DNA of 16,157 bases, from positions 3,264-19,420 of the forward strand of contig JAJQDF010000190.1 in assembly GCA_021202325.1 (NCBI GenBank). The letters run 5' to 3'. The DNA comes from Clostridiales bacterium. GTDB lineage: Bacteria; Bacillota; Clostridia; Lachnospirales; Anaerotignaceae. The stretch's first letter is position 1. Each line of letters begins with the position of its first letter. Both the position numbers and the translations under genes were made by a program. A model generated the notes under the pieces. The model did not search any database, was not told the origin of the DNA, and saw only the letters and a list, made by a program, of their open reading frames with translations. Below, in pieces: positions 15,089 to 16,157 of the stretch.

Positions 15089-15894
15089 TAAATCCTCCTT
15101 ATAACAACCAAAAATTCAGGATACAGTTCATACTGCATCTGTTCCTTGGTATTATAAACATAAGGGTTGAGATTTTCAAGAACTTCGAATTTAAATCCTG
15201 CCTGGGCTGCCCAGAAATGTCTGTCCCAAAGCGGTCTGTTTTTGTATGTCATGGGCAGATCAAATGCCAGTCTTTCCAAATCGGCTGTTCTGCTGTATAC
15301 AAAGCCGCTCTTTTCTATTATCTTTCTGCGGTTTTCCTCCCAAGCGGCTCTGTATGCGCCGTCCTTAAGGTAGTAGTACCATTCCGCATCAAAATAAACC
15401 ATTGTTCCGCCGACCTTGAGCTTGGATGCCCAGTTTTTCATCTGAGTTTCGGGATCGGTAAGCGTCCATGTTACATCCCTTGACATGATAAGGTCAAACT
15501 TTTTGTTCTCGAAAGGAAGCAGACGTCCCACCTGACGGAAATCAATGTTTGTACCCATAAGAGCTGAATTGCGTCTGGCCTTATCGAGCATATCCTCGCT
15601 CATATCAACGGCGGTAACCCTATGTCCTCTCATGGCCGAAAGTATGGCAAAGAATCCCGGGCCTGTACCGATGTCAAGCACATCAAGCGGTCTGTCCTCC
15701 AAAACCTGAGAGAATATAAGATTTTCCCAAGCCTCTTTTTTACTGGAAAAAAGCTGTCCCAGGTTCTGTTTGCTGTAGCTTGAGGAGCGATCCTTCCAAT
15801 ATTCGGCCATTCCGCCCTCAAGCATATCGGCTGTTTTCACAGTTGTATTTAAGTCTATGGTCTGTACATTTTTTTCGTTATCAAGTGTTATCAT
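15085..15894 (-). CDS. Class I SAM-dependent methyltransferase, first gene of the ABC importer operon
   Basis: A 269-residue cytosolic protein. ATG 15894 is chosen over the in-frame 15939 because GGGAGGT lies seven bases upstream, and the longer version would run back into the terminator stem of the leader. Motif I is VLDIGTGPG at residues 72-80, and the acidic residue that contacts the SAM ribose is Asp97 in AVDMSEDML. Later come DLIMSRDVTWTLTDPE and LKVGGTMVYFD. The N-terminal EYWKDRSSSYS segment is common in UbiE-like small-molecule methyltransferases. The C-terminal third is rich in Trp, Tyr and Arg, probably the substrate pocket. Its stop overlaps or abuts the permease start, so it is made together with the transporter and probably acts on the imported compound, its carrier or a precursor (inference). 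The substrate is unknown. Confidence 0.88.
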   Translation of the reverse strand: MITLDNEKNVQTIDLNTTVKTADMLEGGMAEYWKDRSSSYSKQNLGQLFSSKKEAWENLIFSQVLEDRPLDVLDIGTGPGFFAILSAMRGHRVTAVDMSEDMLDKARRNSALMGTNIDFRQVGRLLPFENKKFDLIMSRDVTWTLTDPETQMKNWASKLKVGGTMVYFDAEWYYYLKDGAYRAAWEENRRKIIEKSGFVYSRTADLERLAFDLPMTYKNRPLWDRHFWAAQAGFKFEVLENLNPYVYNTKEQMQYELYPEFLVVIRRIY

Positions 15895-15924
15895 AAAATT
15901 TACCTCCCGTTTTTCCGCGAAAAA

Positions 15925-15974
15925 ACATAAAAAGGCCACTAAAAACGTAGTTTATTTGCGTTTTTAGTGACCTT
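15925..15974 (-). terminator. Strong intrinsic terminator inside the operon leader
   Basis: On the minus strand the arms at 15974-15959 (AAGGTCACTAAAAACG) and 15947-15932 (CGTTTTTAGTGGCCTT) pair over 16 bp with one G-U, leaving an 11-base loop. A run of five T follows, then ATG and six more T. It stands 80 bases downstream of the promoter start and about 30 bases before the methyltransferase binding site, so it should stop most transcripts before the operon unless it is prevented from forming. Confidence 0.85.
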
Positions 15975-15983
15975 CATGATCAC
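15967..15983 (-). promoter_or_regulatory. Competing (antiterminator-type) hairpin in the operon leader
   Basis: GTGATC (15983-15978) can pair with GGTCAC (15972-15967) across the loop ATGAA, giving six pairs including one U-G. The second arm is the start of the terminator stem, so both structures cannot form together. It is much shorter than the terminator and would need a bound factor, ligand or ribosome to win. Confidence 0.5.
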
Positions 15984-16013
15984 GTCTGTTCATTAAAATA
16001 AAATATCTAAAAA

Positions 16014-16048
16014 CGGCTTCAGCCGAAAAGGTATATTTCACTATATAC
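16014..16048 (-). promoter_or_regulatory. Two small hairpins at the 5' end of the operon leader
   Basis: GTATAT/ATATAC (16048-16043 and 16036-16031, loop AGTGAA) and CGGC/GCCG (16025-16022 and 16017-16014, loop TGAA) follow one another shortly after the predicted transcript start. The second is followed by TTTTTAG, so it could be a weak pause or early termination site. They may be part of a sensing domain; I do not recognise a known riboswitch class. Confidence 0.4.
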
Positions 16049-16060
16049 TCATCGATATTT

Positions 16061-16089
16061 ATTATAGTACACTTATTCAAAAATGTCAA
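16061..16089 (-). promoter_or_regulatory. Perfect-consensus sigma-A promoter of the methyltransferase-ABC operon
   Basis: TTGACA (16089-16084) and TATAAT (16066-16061) on the minus strand are both exact consensus hexamers with the optimal 17-base spacer. The expected start is near 16054, giving a leader of about 160 bases before the methyltransferase ATG. A promoter this strong in front of a terminator implies control after initiation. Confidence 0.88.
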
Positions 16090-16157
16090 CCATTTAACGG
16101 AGAAAGGTGTGGACACACAGCGCATATTATAAGAAATCGAGAAGCGAAAATGGTAAT

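Noticed and set aside
15895..16054. T-box, cobalamin, NiCo or fluoride riboswitch in the operon leader
   Set aside because: None of the conserved core sequences of these classes could be found; the leader is also too short for a T-box.
16001..16060. Possible long-range helix GATATTT/AAATATC closing the two 5' hairpins into a three-way junction
   Set aside because: The arm at 16054-16060 lies between the -10 box and the expected transcript start, so it would not be in the RNA unless transcription starts further upstream.

Overview
The window reads as chromosomal DNA of an anaerobic Clostridia-type bacterium (Bacillota). Supporting signs are strong AGGAGG-type ribosome binding sites, tightly packed genes with U-tract terminators, a small Cys/Tyr/Asp-rich protein resembling the DUF6472 family, a NifX-like/Mrp pair without other nif genes, and lipoproteins with classic lipoboxes. 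A gut lineage such as Lachnospirales is a plausible guess, but the sequence alone does not settle it. No rRNA, tRNA, CRISPR array, transposase or integrase was seen.

Layout. (1) Bases 1-2494, plus strand: the end of a NifX/NifB-type metal-cofactor-binding protein with a His/Cys-rich tail, an Mrp/NBP35-type Fe-S carrier ATPase, and a MalY/PatB-type PLP C-S lyase; a shared terminator follows. (2) 2557-7120, minus strand: a large tannase-like (subtype B) alpha/beta-hydrolase lipoprotein with a Gly/Met/Asp-rich insert, the small DUF6472-like protein with its own terminator, and two tandem paralogous AraC regulators. The first regulator has a disrupted 5' end. (3) 7252-8625, plus strand: a MATE efflux transporter divergent from the AraC pair, followed by a hairpin terminator. 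(4) 8646-9854: a lone class I methyltransferase gene lying between two nearly identical 44-bp direct repeats, each carrying a terminator hairpin, with an operator-like dyad at its promoter. (5) 9897-16089, minus strand: a six-gene operon in the order SAM methyltransferase, two NikB/NikC-like permeases, lipoprotein solute-binding protein and two OppD/OppF-like ATPases. It is preceded by a perfect-consensus promoter and a roughly 160-nt leader containing a strong intrinsic terminator and a competing hairpin.

How the parts work together. The last operon is a complete binding-protein-dependent importer of the peptide/nickel/metallophore class with a methyltransferase as its first gene. The leader suggests control by premature transcription termination, and a 12-bp inverted repeat sits exactly between the permease genes and the binding-protein gene. 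The substrate cannot be read from the sequence. The best candidates for something new are the leader, the methyltransferase-importer coupling, the repeat-flanked methyltransferase cassette and the interrupted AraC reading frame.
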